Assembly: GCA_902494515.1 (NCBI GenBank)
Contig: CABUTS010000074.1
Location: 1 to 12,263, forward strand
Origin: an uncultured Muribaculaceae bacterium
GTDB taxonomy: Bacteria; Bacteroidota; Bacteroidia; Bacteroidales; Muribaculaceae
Length of the DNA stretch: 12,263 nucleotides
Direction: 5' to 3'
Below, in pieces: positions 12,111 through 12,263 of the stretch. A program made the translations under genes and the position numbers. The notes under the pieces were generated by a model, which worked only from the letters and a program-made list of their open reading frames with translations, had not been told where the DNA came from and made no database searches. Numbering within the stretch: position 1 is the first letter of the stretch; each line of letters begins with the position of its first letter.

Positions 12111-12263
12111 GTTGCGGAGCAGGCTTACGAACTTGTTGATGAAGTTCGCGGATTTCCGGGCACTCATGTGCGAGCATAGGGGCAGGAGCCCGTTGAAGAT
12201 TCCATGTTCCACTTCGCGGTTCGGAACCCCGAGCATGTAAGTTTCCAGGTCGGGGTCGTAACC
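11745..12263 (-). CDS. PD-(D/E)XK nuclease-domain protein, 3' part (copy B)
   Basis: The frame is open through the right edge (an ATG at 12236 is internal, preceded by GYDPDLETY in frame), so only the C-terminal 172 residues are visible. It carries the same nuclease core as the left-edge gene: PEIYFE, GRIDI with the metal-binding Asp, VIELKL with Glu-x-Lys, and ALRQIEEKGY. Upstream of GRPEDF it is only a diverged relative of copy A (LGVPNREVEHGIFNGLLPLC here, LGIPNQEVEIGLFEGLLPIC there), yet downstream only two residues differ (Asn for Asp, Ser for Asn). GC content is even across the visible part. An N-terminal ATPase-like domain is expected outside the window. It points toward the ribosomal operon and converges with copy A across the window. 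Confidence 0.87.
   Translation of the reverse strand, partial: GYDPDLETYMLGVPNREVEHGIFNGLLPLCSHMSARKSANFINKFVSLLRNGRPEDFLEQLQSFLADIPYNLTAKKPEIYFENSLYIIFKMLGFSVQTEYRTSRGRIDILITTPKYIYVIELKLDGSAEDALRQIEEKGYATPFTADSRQLYRIGINLSSSTHTLTDWLIRS

Overview
The window looks like chromosomal DNA from a Bacteroidales bacterium, most likely a gut lineage with moderately high GC content; Muribaculaceae is my guess. Three things point there. Promoters have the Bacteroidetes form TTTG-N20-TAnnTTTG (exact matches before serC, before the tRNA and before rplM). Starts are preceded by AT-rich stretches rather than strong Shine-Dalgarno sites. Gene content and order are typical of Bacteroidales: serC-serA; pheA-aminotransferase-DAHP synthase/chorismate mutase-tyrA; rplM-rpsI-rpsB-tsf.

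Layout, left to right. 1-648 (+) is the 3' part of a PD-(D/E)XK nuclease gene that runs off the left edge. 649-900 is intergenic DNA with a 35-bp tandem duplication, a promoter and a hairpin-rich leader. 901-3022 (+) is serC and serA, the first two steps of phosphorylated serine synthesis. A 12-bp-stem hairpin separates them from a lone sugar 3,4-ketoisomerase-like cupin gene (3095-3529). 3576-3805 holds a promoter, tRNA-Arg(CCG) and a terminator. 3906-8084 (+) is an aromatic amino acid operon: prephenate dehydratase, a class I/II aminotransferase, fused DAHP synthase-chorismate mutase and prephenate dehydrogenase. These cover entry into the shikimate pathway and all steps from chorismate to Phe and Tyr. 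8156-8236 carries two strong hairpins between converging operons. 8250-11498 (-) is the translation operon rplM-rpsI-rpsB-tsf (L13, S9, S2, EF-Ts), read leftward from a clear promoter at 11467-11498. 11573-11735 is an imperfect 41-bp tandem array. 11745-12263 (-) is a second PD-(D/E)XK nuclease gene that runs off the right edge.

The housekeeping genes are ordinary. The notable structure is at the edges. The two nuclease genes face each other and their last 366 bp (283-648 and 11745-12110) are about 96% identical, while the parts just upstream have clearly diverged. This suggests recent gene conversion or recombination, and it makes the whole interval of serine, aromatic and ribosomal genes a possible invertible segment. 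Several short tandem repeats also sit in regulatory or tail positions: 35 bp before serC, 30 bp in the aroF tail, 7 bp before rpsB and 41 bp upstream of the rplM promoter. I found no CRISPR array, transposase or prophage gene, and no clearly new multi-gene system.
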